Positions 1 to 6,977 of a stretch of DNA of 7,595 nt are shown piece after piece. Source of the DNA: an uncultured Mycoplasmataceae bacterium. GTDB taxonomy: Bacteria; Bacillota_I; Bacilli_A; Mycoplasmatales; Mycoplasmoidaceae. Where the stretch lies: contig CASEQO010000050.1 in assembly GCA_949290035.1 (NCBI GenBank), positions 1 through 7,595 on the forward strand, given 5' to 3'. The first letter of the stretch is position 1. Every line of letters begins with the position of its first letter. Below the pieces are notes generated by a model, which saw only the letters and a program-made list of their open reading frames with translations, was not told where the DNA came from and ran no database searches. Made by a program: the position numbers and the translations under genes.

Positions 1-1848
1 AATTTCTTTTTTAAGATAATGTTTTACTTTTTGTTCGTCTATATTAAGAGTTGTTTTAGATAGATTTTCATTATCAATAAGTTCTACAACATATTTTCTA
101 GAAATTTTTCTTATACATCTTTCTAATTCTCTTACACCAGCCTCTCTAGTGTATCTTTTGATAATGTAATCTAAACCTTCTTTTGAAAAATTTAATTCTT
201 TATTTGATAAACCAGTCTCATTTAATACTCTTGGTACTAAATATTTTTCTGCTATTGATAATTTTTCATTTTCAGTATAAGAGTCCAATCTAATAATTTC
301 TAATCTATCTTTTAGTGCTTCAGGAATATTTTCTTCATAATTTGCCGTTGCAATAAATAATACATTAGATAAATCATATTCTTCTTCAACATAATTATCA
401 CTAAAGAATTTATTTTGTTCTTTATCCAGTATATCTAACAATGTAGAAGATGGATCTCCTCTATGATCACTACTAATTTTATCTATTTCATCTAATAAAA
501 ATAATGGATTAATAACTCCAACTTTTTTCATTTCTTTAATTATTCTACCTGGCATAGCTCCAACATATGTTTTTCTATGACCTTTTATTTCAGCTTCATC
601 TTTCATACCGCCTAAAGAAATTTTTGCAAATTTCTTATTCAAAGCTTCTGCTATTGATTTTGCTAAAGATGTTTTACCTACCCCTGGAGGACCTACTAAA
701 CATAATACTGACCCAGAAGTATTTTCAGATCTCATTCTTGTAGCCAAATATTCTATAATAGTTTCTTTAACTTTTTCTAATCCATAATGATTTTTATTTA
801 AAGTAGAAATAACTTTTTTAATATCATTAGAATCTTCTGATTTTTGTCATCAAGGTAATTCTAATAATGTATCAATATATGACTTTGATATATATGCTTC
901 GTTTGAATTGGATGAAAGTTCCATTTTATTTATTTCAGATAATAATCTATCTTTAATATGTTGTGGATACGGATTATTTCTAACTCTATCTCTCATAGAA
1001 TCAGCATCATCACCTCTAGAAGAAACATCTCCTAGTTCTTCTCTGATAACTCTTAATCTTTCTCTTAAGTAAAATTCTTTTTGTTGTTTTGAAAGATTTT
1101 TATTTATCTTTTTAGTTATCTCTGCATCAATTGAATCGGCTTTACTTTTTGGTATTGAAAGTGAAAAGAATTTTTCCATTCTTAAATTTGGTTCAAGTTC
1201 TTCTAAAACTGATTGTAATTCTTTTGATTTAGTAATTGTAAATTTAACATCTGCTAAGTAATCAAAATAAATAAAATCTGTTGTTCCACCATCGATATCA
1301 CTTGGCTTTTTAATTTTAGATAAATAATCTTTTATATCTTTATCAACTAAATCTAATTTTTCATTTTTTTGTTTATTAAAGTCTTCTTTAAATTCTTTAA
1401 TAATTTCGTATAAAGTTTTTTTATTTTCTTCTGTTAGATTATTTTTATCATTTAATTCTTCAAAATTTGCAACATACATATCATTAATAAAATTAATATT
1501 AGAAATAGATACTCTTTTTAGTCCTTTTAATTTTATTAATAATTGTTCACCTTTTTCACCTCCAGTTTTATTTGAAGAATTAATAATTTGTAATGAACAT
1601 AGTACTCCAAATTTATTGATGTCAGATGATTTTGGTTTTTCAATTGTATGATCAATTTGACTAGCAACAATAATTTTACTATCAAATTTTTTAATAGATT
1701 CTTTTATTGCGGCTATAGTCATTTCTCTACCAATATCCATTAATGTAGAAACATTAGGTAATATTGAAACAGTTCTAGAAATTAATATAGGCCATCTAAT
1801 ATTTTTGTTAATATTATTTTCTTTTTTAATTATTTTTTTATTTTCCAC
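1..1848 (-). CDS. lon: Lon ATP-dependent protease, C-terminal protease domain beyond the left edge (partial)
   Basis: Lon is a cytosolic AAA+ protease that unfolds and degrades damaged and regulatory proteins. The visible 616 residues hold the N-terminal substrate-binding domain (from RWPILISRT, about residue 18), a coiled linker, and the whole ATPase module. Seen directly: the LPW motif at 331-333; Walker A GPPGVGKTS at 386-394 (Lys392); Walker B LFLLDEID with Asp453-Glu454; sensor-1 Asn503 in ATAN; an arginine finger in DRLE (Arg515); and sensor-2 GVRE (Arg573). The frame is open at the window edge, so the Ser-Lys catalytic dyad cannot be seen. I chose the GTG start at 1848 because GGAGGG lies 4 nt upstream; a TTG further upstream overlaps that ribosome-binding site. 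Residues 333 and 334 are two consecutive UGA-coded tryptophans. The gene follows tig and has its own CIRCE-controlled promoter. Confidence 0.97.
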
Positions 1849-1852
1849 AAAA

Positions 1853-1858
1853 CCCTCC
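1853..1858 (-). promoter_or_regulatory. Ribosome-binding site fixing the GTG start of lon
   Basis: The minus strand reads GGAGGG followed by TTTT and then GTG. This is the strongest Shine-Dalgarno match in the window. It places the start at GTG 1848-1846 rather than at the in-frame TTG at 1860-1858, which is itself partly inside the Shine-Dalgarno sequence. Confidence 0.75.
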
Positions 1859-1882
1859 AATTTATAAGATTATAAAATAATA

Positions 1883-1909
1883 TTAGCACATTATAGTATA
1901 AAGTGCTAA
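1883..1909 (-). promoter_or_regulatory. CIRCE operator (HrcA-binding site) of lon, overlapping the -10 box
   Basis: The 27-nt element reads TTAGCACAT, nine spacer bases, AAGTGCTAA. The family consensus is TTAGCACTC-N9-GAGTGCTAA. The outer seven bases of each arm match exactly and the spacer length is exact; only the two innermost bases of each arm differ, and they do not pair. A TATAAT on the minus strand at 1895-1890 sits in the spacer region, so HrcA binding would block the promoter directly. No clear -35 is seen. CIRCE control of lon by HrcA is known in mycoplasmas, which supports heat-inducible expression here. A second TATAAT at 1874-1869 is a less likely alternative. Confidence 0.9.
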
Positions 1910-1939
1910 TTTAATTTATTTTAGATATATAAGTTTATT

Positions 1940-1960
1940 ATTTTTATTTTGAATAAAAAT
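1940..1960 (-). terminator. Weak all-A/T hairpin over the tig stop codon
   Basis: A perfect 9-bp inverted repeat (ATTTTTATT, 3-nt loop, AATAAAAAT) overlaps the last codons and TAA of tig. It contains only A-T pairs in the stem and is not followed by a clear T-run on the minus strand. It could be a weak terminator or mRNA 3'-end structure between tig and lon, or simply a product of base composition. Confidence 0.25.
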
Positions 1961-3260
1961 CAATTATTCATTTCATCGTTTTATCAAAAATTAAAACATT
2001 TTCAAATACATCACGTTGATTAAATACTCTATTTTTAATTTCTTCAATATCCATATTATACATTTTTGATGCATTTTCACAATATTCATTTAAATCACTA
2101 TCTGTACATGTGATATTTTCTTTCTCAGCAATTTCAATAATTGCATATTTAACTAAAACATTTTGTTCAGCTCTTTTTCTAGTTTCTTCATCAAATTCTT
2201 TTTTATCTTTTTTTATCATTTTTAAGAAATCGTCAATTTTCATTCCCATTTGAGATGAAATTTGTTCATATTCTCTATTTAATTCTTTGATTTCTGTTTC
2301 AACTGAAAAATTATCAACATAACTTAATTTAGTAATACTTGCTAATTTATCTTGTATTTGTGGTCTCAATTCATTTTCTAATTGACTTATTTTAGACTTA
2401 GTCAATAATTCTTTTTGGTGTTTTTCTAATTCTTTAATATTTGAAACACCATCTATATTTAGACTCTTAACAAATTCATCATCTAATTTTGGTAATTCTT
2501 TAATTTTAATGTTTTTAATGTTTAAATCAAATCTTGCATCCTTATTAGCAATTTCTTTTGCATGATAATCTTTTGGAAATTTAACATTTATTGATTTTTG
2601 TTCACCTTTTTTCATTCCAATCATTTGTTCCTCAAATCCTGGAATAAATTGATTAGATCCTATTTCTAGTTCAAAATCATTACCTGATCCATTTTCCATT
2701 TCTTTATTATCAATATATCCTTTGAAATCAAAAATAACAACATCACCATTAGCAATAGCATCTTCTTTCTTTTCTATTAAAACTGCATCTTTATTTAATA
2801 AGTTTTCAATAGATTTTTTTATATCATCATTTGTAACTTCAATTTTAGGAACTTTGATATCCATTTTTTTGTAATCACCTAATGTTACTTCAGGTAATTT
2901 TCTAAATGAAAAAATAACTTCTGCTGCATCATTAGATACAGATTTAATTTCTAAATTTGCAGGTTCATTATTAATTTCATTTTCAATGTTTTTAAAGTCG
3001 TCAGATTTAACGATTTCTAATATTTTATTATTAGCAATTTTATTAATTGCTTCATATCATACATCTTCATCTCTAATTAAAGAATTAACTTTTTCAGCTT
3101 GTGCTTTTGATCCAGGTCTAAAACCATCAACTTTAATAGTTTTTGCAATTGATTTTTTTGCATTTTTCAAACTATTTGATCATTCATCACCATCAATTTT
3201 TACATTGAATTTTATATATTCTTTATTATTTAAATCAACACTATATTTTTTATTTGACAT
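1944..3260 (-). CDS. tig: Trigger factor, ribosome-associated chaperone and peptidyl-prolyl isomerase
   Basis: Trigger factor binds the ribosome at the tunnel exit and folds nascent chains. The 438-residue product is full length (the E. coli protein has 432). The N-terminal ribosome-binding domain covers about residues 1-130, with the signature loop GFRPGSKA at 46-53 (usual form GFRxGKxP). An FKBP-type PPIase domain spans about 165-250, with FIPGFEEQMIGMKKGE at 205-220. The helical C-terminal chaperone arms fill 255-438. The start is ATG 3260, with AAAGG 8 nt upstream. Three tryptophans (residues 27, 68 and 431) are UGA codons, so the standard code would cut off both ends of the protein; the true stop is TAA at 1944-1946, giving the tail WIIDFYSK. 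It lies 52 nt after the unknown operon and 95 nt before lon. Confidence 0.97.
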
Positions 3261-3285
3261 ATATATAACCTTTAATAAAATAATG

Positions 3286-3291
3286 ATTATA
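3286..3291 (-). promoter_or_regulatory. Candidate -10 box of the tig promoter
   Basis: A perfect TATAAT on the minus strand lies 25 nt upstream of the tig ATG, in the 52-nt gap after the preceding gene. No convincing -35 is visible, which is usual in Mollicutes. This suggests tig can be transcribed independently of the unknown operon, although read-through is possible because I see no terminator hairpin in this gap. Confidence 0.45.
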
Positions 3292-3312
3292 TGATAACAC
3301 TATTTTTAATGT

Positions 3313-3756
3313 TTAGTTTATCAAAATGCAGAAATTAGATTGATTATTATTTACATTTTTGCCATAAGAAAAAATACAATTTACGTTTAATTTTTTATCA
3401 CTTTCAAGATTATATTTTACTTTTAATTCAATATCTTTTAGTTCAAGTTTTTGATACTTAAAATCTGAAGTCATTGAAATTGCATCAATAATAACTTTTT
3501 TAAGGTTATTTCTAATATTTGACTCATCTATAATTAAATCATTATCTTTATGTTCGAATAATGAATTAAAATATTTTGATTCTTTTATTTTTTTACATAA
3601 ATTATTAGTTAAACTATTTGAATCATTACTATCATTGCTTTCAATAGAAATAGATTTATTTTTAGAAACAATAACAGTTGATAAAATAGTTGCTAACGAT
3701 GCTACAAATACTAATGATGTTGCAAAAATAGCTATCTTTTTAGTTTTAGATTTCAT
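3313..3756 (-). CDS. Unknown small membrane-anchored protein, third gene of an unknown operon
   Basis: I do not recognise this 147-residue protein. It begins with a basic stretch (MKSKTKK) and a hydrophobic segment at about 8-30. This is either an uncleaved membrane anchor or a signal peptide; there is no cysteine near its end, so it is not an ordinary lipoprotein. A low-complexity Ser/Asn/Asp linker follows at 36-48 (ESNDSNDSNS), then about 95 polar, Lys/Asn-rich residues, presumably outside the cell. Cysteines are at 54 and in the last dozen residues. The start is ATG 3756, with AGGAG 6 nt upstream. That site and the start codon lie inside the end of the preceding gene (11-nt overlap), which implies translational coupling. 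The frame ends with a true TAA and uses no UGA. Confidence 0.75.
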   Translation of the reverse strand: MKSKTKKIAIFATSLVFVASLATILSTVIVSKNKSISIESNDSNDSNSLTNNLCKKIKESKYFNSLFEHKDNDLIIDESNIRNNLKKVIIDAISMTSDFKYQKLELKDIELKVKYNLESDKKLNVNCIFSYGKNVNNNQSNFCILIN

Positions 3757-4780
3757 TAAAATCTCCTAAATTATTAAATTCAGTTTTATTAATATTTACT
3801 AAATTAAAATTTGAATCTTTTTTATCAATTTTTTCATTTATCATTAATCCAAAGCTAACATCATTAATTTTTAAAAAATATTTACCTGATACCCTAATTT
3901 CATTATTCAAAGGATAATTAATTCCTTTTATTTCAGATCATGGAACTAATTCTTTTTTATATATATCGTAATCATATCCTTCATTAAATAATATAGGCCC
4001 TGTTTCTATTTTTCTATTTAATTCATTTTTTATGTCTATTTCTTTTAAATTATTTGATGATAATTTTAAATCATATCCTCTAATATATGAATTAGGATAT
4101 TCATCTAAATTGATATTCAAAATGTGATTAAATAATGTTGATCTATATTTTGGTTTTGAAATATTTAAACTATACTTTTTAACCTTTGTAATTTTTCCAT
4201 CATATCATCTCATTCCATATATTATTTCTATTAAATCATTTTCTAAAATATATGTATTCGAATAGTTAAAAAATAAGTCAAATTTAAAATCTTTCATTTC
4301 GTTTTTAAATGTTGCTAATTTTGGTAATGACTCACTTATAAAATTTCTTTCATAATCTTTATTTCATGAGAAAGAAACATTGACTTTTACTCTTTCATCA
4401 ATTATTTCTCTATCAAAAAATGGATCACCACTTAGATCAATATATGTTTCTCCTCTACATATCATACTATATGCAGGTGCATCTGGGTCTTTATCATATA
4501 TATCTCAATATTCACCTGTTACATTGTGCATTTGAATATTTTCAATTGTTTGACTAGGTAATTGAACATTACACAAGAAGAAATCTCAAGGAATACTTCC
4601 AGATTTCATAAAACATGCTTGAATTGTTAATTTTAATTTATCTTCTATTCTTTCAACATCAAATATTAAATCATGAACATATATAGTTTTATACCCTTTG
4701 TATGGAAATTGAAAATATTCCATTATTATGTCAGTATTTATGTCATGATTTTCAACATTATAGTTATTGCATATTATCAT
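3746..4780 (-). CDS. Unknown 344-residue protein, second gene of an unknown operon
   Basis: I do not recognise this protein. The frame is continuous only when UGA is read as Trp (residues 65, 92, 139, 192 and 281); under the standard code it breaks into pieces. It has no signal peptide or evident membrane segment and looks like a soluble protein. It is rich in Asp, Asn, Ile, Tyr and Phe, with many alternating hydrophobic-polar stretches suggesting beta structure. Recognisable landmarks are GEYWDIYDKDPDAP near residues 89-102 and GMRWYDGK near 189-196. The start is ATG 4780, with GGAG 7 nt upstream; it overlaps the helix-turn-helix gene before it by 17 nt and the membrane protein after it by 11 nt. 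Such tight packing suggests the three products act together. A phage-structural or surface-associated origin is possible, but nothing in the sequence shows it. Confidence 0.8.
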
Positions 4781-5081
4781 TGAAATACTCCATAAACTTC
4801 TGAGAAATTTTCTTTATTTTGTAATAGTATGTTGATCTAGAATAATAAGATTCATTTATTTCACCTTTAATGAAATAAGTATTAAATACTAATTTTTCAT
4901 CTTCTGAAAAATTATCAATAATTTTATTCACATAGTGAATTTTCTTTTCTAATTGCAAAAATTTTGAATTATCAAAATTTTCATTATAGCTTTTTAAAGC
5001 ATCATAATTTTCATACATAGTAAGATTTACTTTGTATGTATTAACTATCTTTTTTGTGTTTTTAATTATATTTTCATTCAT
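4764..5081 (-). CDS. Small helix-turn-helix protein, sigma-region-4/ArpU-like, first gene of an unknown operon
   Basis: The product is 105 residues. The N-terminal half is Lys/Asn-rich and probably helical. The C-terminal half (about 50-100) has the pattern of a sigma-70 region 4 or phage ArpU/RinA-type helix-turn-helix: a helix with DNFSEDEKLVFNTYFIKG (57-73), then a turn and recognition helix around SRSTYYYKIKKI (81-92). This suggests DNA binding, perhaps as an alternative sigma-like factor or activator, but the assignment rests on pattern resemblance only. The start is ATG 5081, with AAAAAGGA about 6 nt upstream. It is followed with a 17-nt overlap by the 344-residue gene, so a role in controlling its own operon is plausible. 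The 167 nt upstream contain a hairpin (5148-5162) and possible weak promoter elements such as TTGAAC (5139-5134), but no clear -10 at the right spacing. Confidence 0.7.
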   Translation of the reverse strand: MNENIIKNTKKIVNTYKVNLTMYENYDALKSYNENFDNSKFLQLEKKIHYVNKIIDNFSEDEKLVFNTYFIKGEINESYYSRSTYYYKIKKISQKFMEYFNDNMQ

Positions 5082-5137
5082 TTTTTGTCCTTTTTGCTTA
5101 AATTATCTGTACATTAATATATAAAAACATTTTGTTC

Positions 5138-5162
5138 AAAAAAACTAACTTGTTATACAAGT
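5138..5162 (-). terminator. Small hairpin followed by a T-run after fic, or an operator of the next operon
   Basis: The minus strand reads ACTTGT, ATA loop, ACAAGT, then TAG and seven T residues. The 6-bp stem plus T-run about 85 nt after the fic stop resembles a weak intrinsic terminator. The same 15-bp dyad sits about 67 nt upstream of the helix-turn-helix gene start, so it could instead be a binding site for a regulator of that operon. Confidence 0.45.
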
Positions 5163-5248
5163 AATTTATATGTATATATAACTTATTTACAAAGTTTAAT
5201 TAAAATACAAAAATTTTCCAATAAAAGTCCAAAAAAATATAAAAAATA

Positions 5249-6427
5249 TTACTTTGACTTATTTAATATTTCAATATATATTGAAATATTTTCAGTTGAT
5301 TGATTTAATCTTGTAATTTCGTAAAAAGGCTTAAATATTTTTGATTTTAAATTTTTAATTTCTCTAGCTTTAAAATCTCCTATTAAATTTAAATTAGTTA
5401 ATTCTTTTAAAATTTTTGATGTTGTTGCTTCAGAAATATTATTTACTTGTTTAAATTCTTTTCTATTAAAAATAATATTATGAGAGAAAAAAGACATTAT
5501 TTTTTCAGCATATCTTTTAAGAACTTTATTTGTTTTTAAAAAAATATAAAAAGTTTCTATTAATTCTAAATAAATAGATATATTTTCGTTTAATTCATTT
5601 ATTTTTTCAATCAATCTATCTAACATATATTTACAAAATAATGAATCTCTTAATATTGATTTTTCAATATCAGAATTATATGGTGTATTTTTTATATTAA
5701 TTACACATTTACCTAAAAGATCAGAATATAAATCTTTTGTTTTAAAAATATTTGATGATGTTTCTAAAATAAAGTTATCAAATATATTAAATTCTTGATA
5801 TTTAAAAAATAAAAGATTCAACATTCTTCCTGTTCTTCCATTTCCGTCATCAAATGGATGAATCATTTCAAAAAATAAATGTTGAAAAGATCATCTAACT
5901 AAAATATCTATTTCATTAAAATTATTTTTCCCATAATATATATCTCAAAAATTTCCCAATGCTAATAGTATATTTTTACCATTGGGAGCTTGATAGTTTC
6001 CAATAAATTGAGAACAATTATTTCTAATACCTTTTCCTTTGTTTGGTTCAATAAAGTTATGAAAACTAGATATAGTATTATTATCTAAATCTAAATTATT
6101 GTCTAAAATGTAATTAGTGTATTGCTTGTATGATTCTATTTTGCTATCATTTTCTCTATTATCATAATTTTTATTGTACTCAATGCCTTCTATTGAAGAT
6201 GAATTTATACTTTCAACATAAATTGAAATATTATTTATTATTTTAGAAAAATAAAAGCTATTTTTTGAATAAGATATTTTGTCTAAAAAATTATAAATAC
6301 TATATTTTATAGTATTTAAATAATTATCATTATTCAAATAATCATTTATTTGTTTTAAATATTTAAAATCAACGTATGGAATGGAAACTACGTAATCTGC
6401 ACCATTTTTAATCTTTTTTATAATCAT
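5249..6427 (-). CDS. fic: Fic-domain protein, class II (self-inhibited), probable AMPylating or related nucleotidyl transferase
   Basis: Fic proteins transfer AMP or related groups from nucleotides to hydroxyl side chains of target proteins. The 392-residue product has the complete catalytic motif HPFDDGNGRTGR at 190-201 (catalytic His190). Its N-terminal inhibitory helix is VESINSSSIEGI (71-82), matching (S/T)xxxE(G/N) with Ser76, Glu80 and Gly81; this placement defines class II. The region GKGIRNNCSQFIGNYQ (131-146) matches the usual Fic segment before the flap. Residues about 303-350 look like a winged helix (SEATTSKILKELTNLNLI), typical of Fic proteins with a C-terminal DNA-binding-like domain. 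Trp161 and Trp179 are UGA codons, so standard-code annotation would split the gene just before the active site. The start is ATG 6427 with GAGG 5 nt upstream; the stop is TAA. It is monocistronic, with no recognisable antitoxin partner beside it. Targets are unknown. Confidence 0.93.
5265..5290. repeat. Perfect 26-bp palindrome in the 3' end of fic
   Basis: The half-site AATATTTCAATAT is followed immediately by its exact reverse complement, with no spacer. It lies within the coding sequence, over codons for NISIYIEI (from residue 380), 14 nt before the end of the gene. No T-run follows on the minus strand, so it is not a classical terminator. It may form an mRNA hairpin or cruciform, or be a protein-binding site. 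Confidence 0.6.
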
Positions 6428-6447
6428 TTTTACCTCAAATTACATTA

Positions 6448-6456
6448 ATTTTAGCA
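6448..6456 (-). promoter_or_regulatory. Extended -10 promoter of fic
   Basis: The minus strand reads TGCTAAAAT, an extended -10 (TGn plus a TATAAT-like hexamer), 20 nt upstream of the fic ATG. No good -35 hexamer is present; the position is occupied by the TAAAACTTCA repeat nearest the gene. The predicted transcription start is near 6441, leaving a very short leader that contains the ribosome-binding site. Confidence 0.55.
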
Positions 6457-6461
6457 TATAT

Positions 6462-6534
6462 TGAAGTTTTAAAGCTATTAATTTAGTAAAAAATGAAGTT
6501 TTAAATCTAATTACCAATAAAAAATGAAGTTTTA
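6462..6534 (-). repeat. Three phased direct repeats of TAAAACTTCA upstream of fic, candidate operator
   Basis: On the minus strand the core TAAAACTTCA occurs identically at 6534-6525, 6503-6494 and 6471-6462, with periods of 31 and 32 nt, close to three helical turns. The two upstream copies extend the match to TAAAACTTCATTTTTTA. The copy nearest fic overlaps the -35 region of its promoter. An inverted, slightly shortened copy (TAACTTCATTTT on the plus strand, 6544-6555) forms the terminator stem with the first copy. A 9/10 match (TAAAACTTGA) lies at 6595-6586. The arrangement fits an array of regulator-binding sites; which protein binds is unknown. Confidence 0.6.
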
Positions 6535-6555
6535 TCCAATAAATAACTTCATTTT
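6519..6555 (-). terminator. Second intrinsic terminator after rplS
   Basis: On the minus strand an 11-bp perfect stem (AAAATGAAGTT, 13-nt loop, AACTTCATTTT) is followed by two more T residues, giving six Ts in a row. It directly follows the stronger terminator upstream. Its 3' arm is also the first TAAAACTTCA repeat, so termination and fic regulation may share this sequence. Confidence 0.55.
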
Positions 6556-6558
6556 AAT

Positions 6559-6594
6559 AAAAAACTTGATATATAAATTAATATATCAAGTTTT
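6559..6594 (-). terminator. Main intrinsic terminator of the trmD-rplS operon
   Basis: Ten nucleotides after the rplS stop, the minus strand has a perfect 14-bp inverted repeat (AAAACTTGATATAT, 6-nt loop, ATATATCAAGTTTT) followed by two further Ts, making six Ts in a row. This is the best terminator-like structure in the window and marks the end of the ribosomal operon. Confidence 0.8.
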
Positions 6595-6604
6595 AATTCC
6601 AAAA

Positions 6605-6973
6605 TTATTTTTTTTCTTTAATTCTTGTTGCTTTACCAGTTCTATTTCTCATATAAGAAATATAAGCTCTTCTAACTTTACCTTTTTTTAGAACTTCTAT
6701 TTTTTCAACAATTGGAGAATGAATTTGAATATTTTCTTCAACTCATACACCATTAGATTCTTTTCTTAAAATGAATGATTCAGATAAACCTCTTCCTCTT
6801 CTTCTTAAACAAACACCTTCAAATTTTTGAATTCTTGTTTTATTTCCTTCTTGAATTCTATTATGAATACAAACTGTATCACCAGGACCAAAATCTGGAA
6901 CATCTTTTTTCATTTGCTTTTCTTCAATAGAATTGATAATATCAGTTTTATTGATCTTATTAATTACTTTCAT
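6605..6973 (-). CDS. rplS: 50S ribosomal protein L19
   Basis: L19 sits at the interface of the 30S and 50S subunits. The 122-residue product matches the family throughout: [20 protein letters not shown] near 35-54, [29 protein letters not shown], and the C-terminal signature [18 protein letters not shown] ending in a basic tail. The start is ATG 6973, with AAAGGA 7 nt upstream; an in-frame ATG at 6994 would put the ribosome-binding site inside the gene and overlap trmD, so I reject it. The stop is TAA. Trp77 is a UGA codon, and it lies where most L19 proteins have Gly in the GVGVER motif (here GVWVEEN). The gene follows trmD by 4 nt, as in the common rpsP-rimM-trmD-rplS operon, and ends at a strong hairpin. 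Confidence 0.97.
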
Positions 6974-6977
6974 GTTT

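Noticed and set aside
2986..3294. A 102-codon plus-strand reading frame with hydrophobic residues
   Set aside because: It lies antisense to the well-supported N-terminal domain of trigger factor and has no ribosome-binding site; its hydrophobic composition is the mirror of Lys/Asn/Asp codons on the other strand.
3313..3756. Lipoprotein assignment for the small membrane protein
   Set aside because: There is no cysteine at the end of the hydrophobic segment; the first cysteine is at residue 54, well past any lipobox position.
5166..5181. AT-only inverted repeat (TTATAT...ATATAA)
   Set aside because: It is made entirely of alternating T/A except one G, has no T-run, and is expected by chance in DNA of this composition.
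5249..6427. fic as two separate genes or a pseudogene broken at 5945
   Set aside because: The break is a TGA codon in the same frame, read as Trp in this organism. The reading frame continues directly into the catalytic motif, and other conserved genes show the same pattern.
6462..6534. CRISPR array or iteron-type replication origin for the 31-32-nt repeats
   Set aside because: The conserved part is only 10-17 nt and there are just three copies. The array lies directly over a promoter, and no cas or replication gene is nearby.
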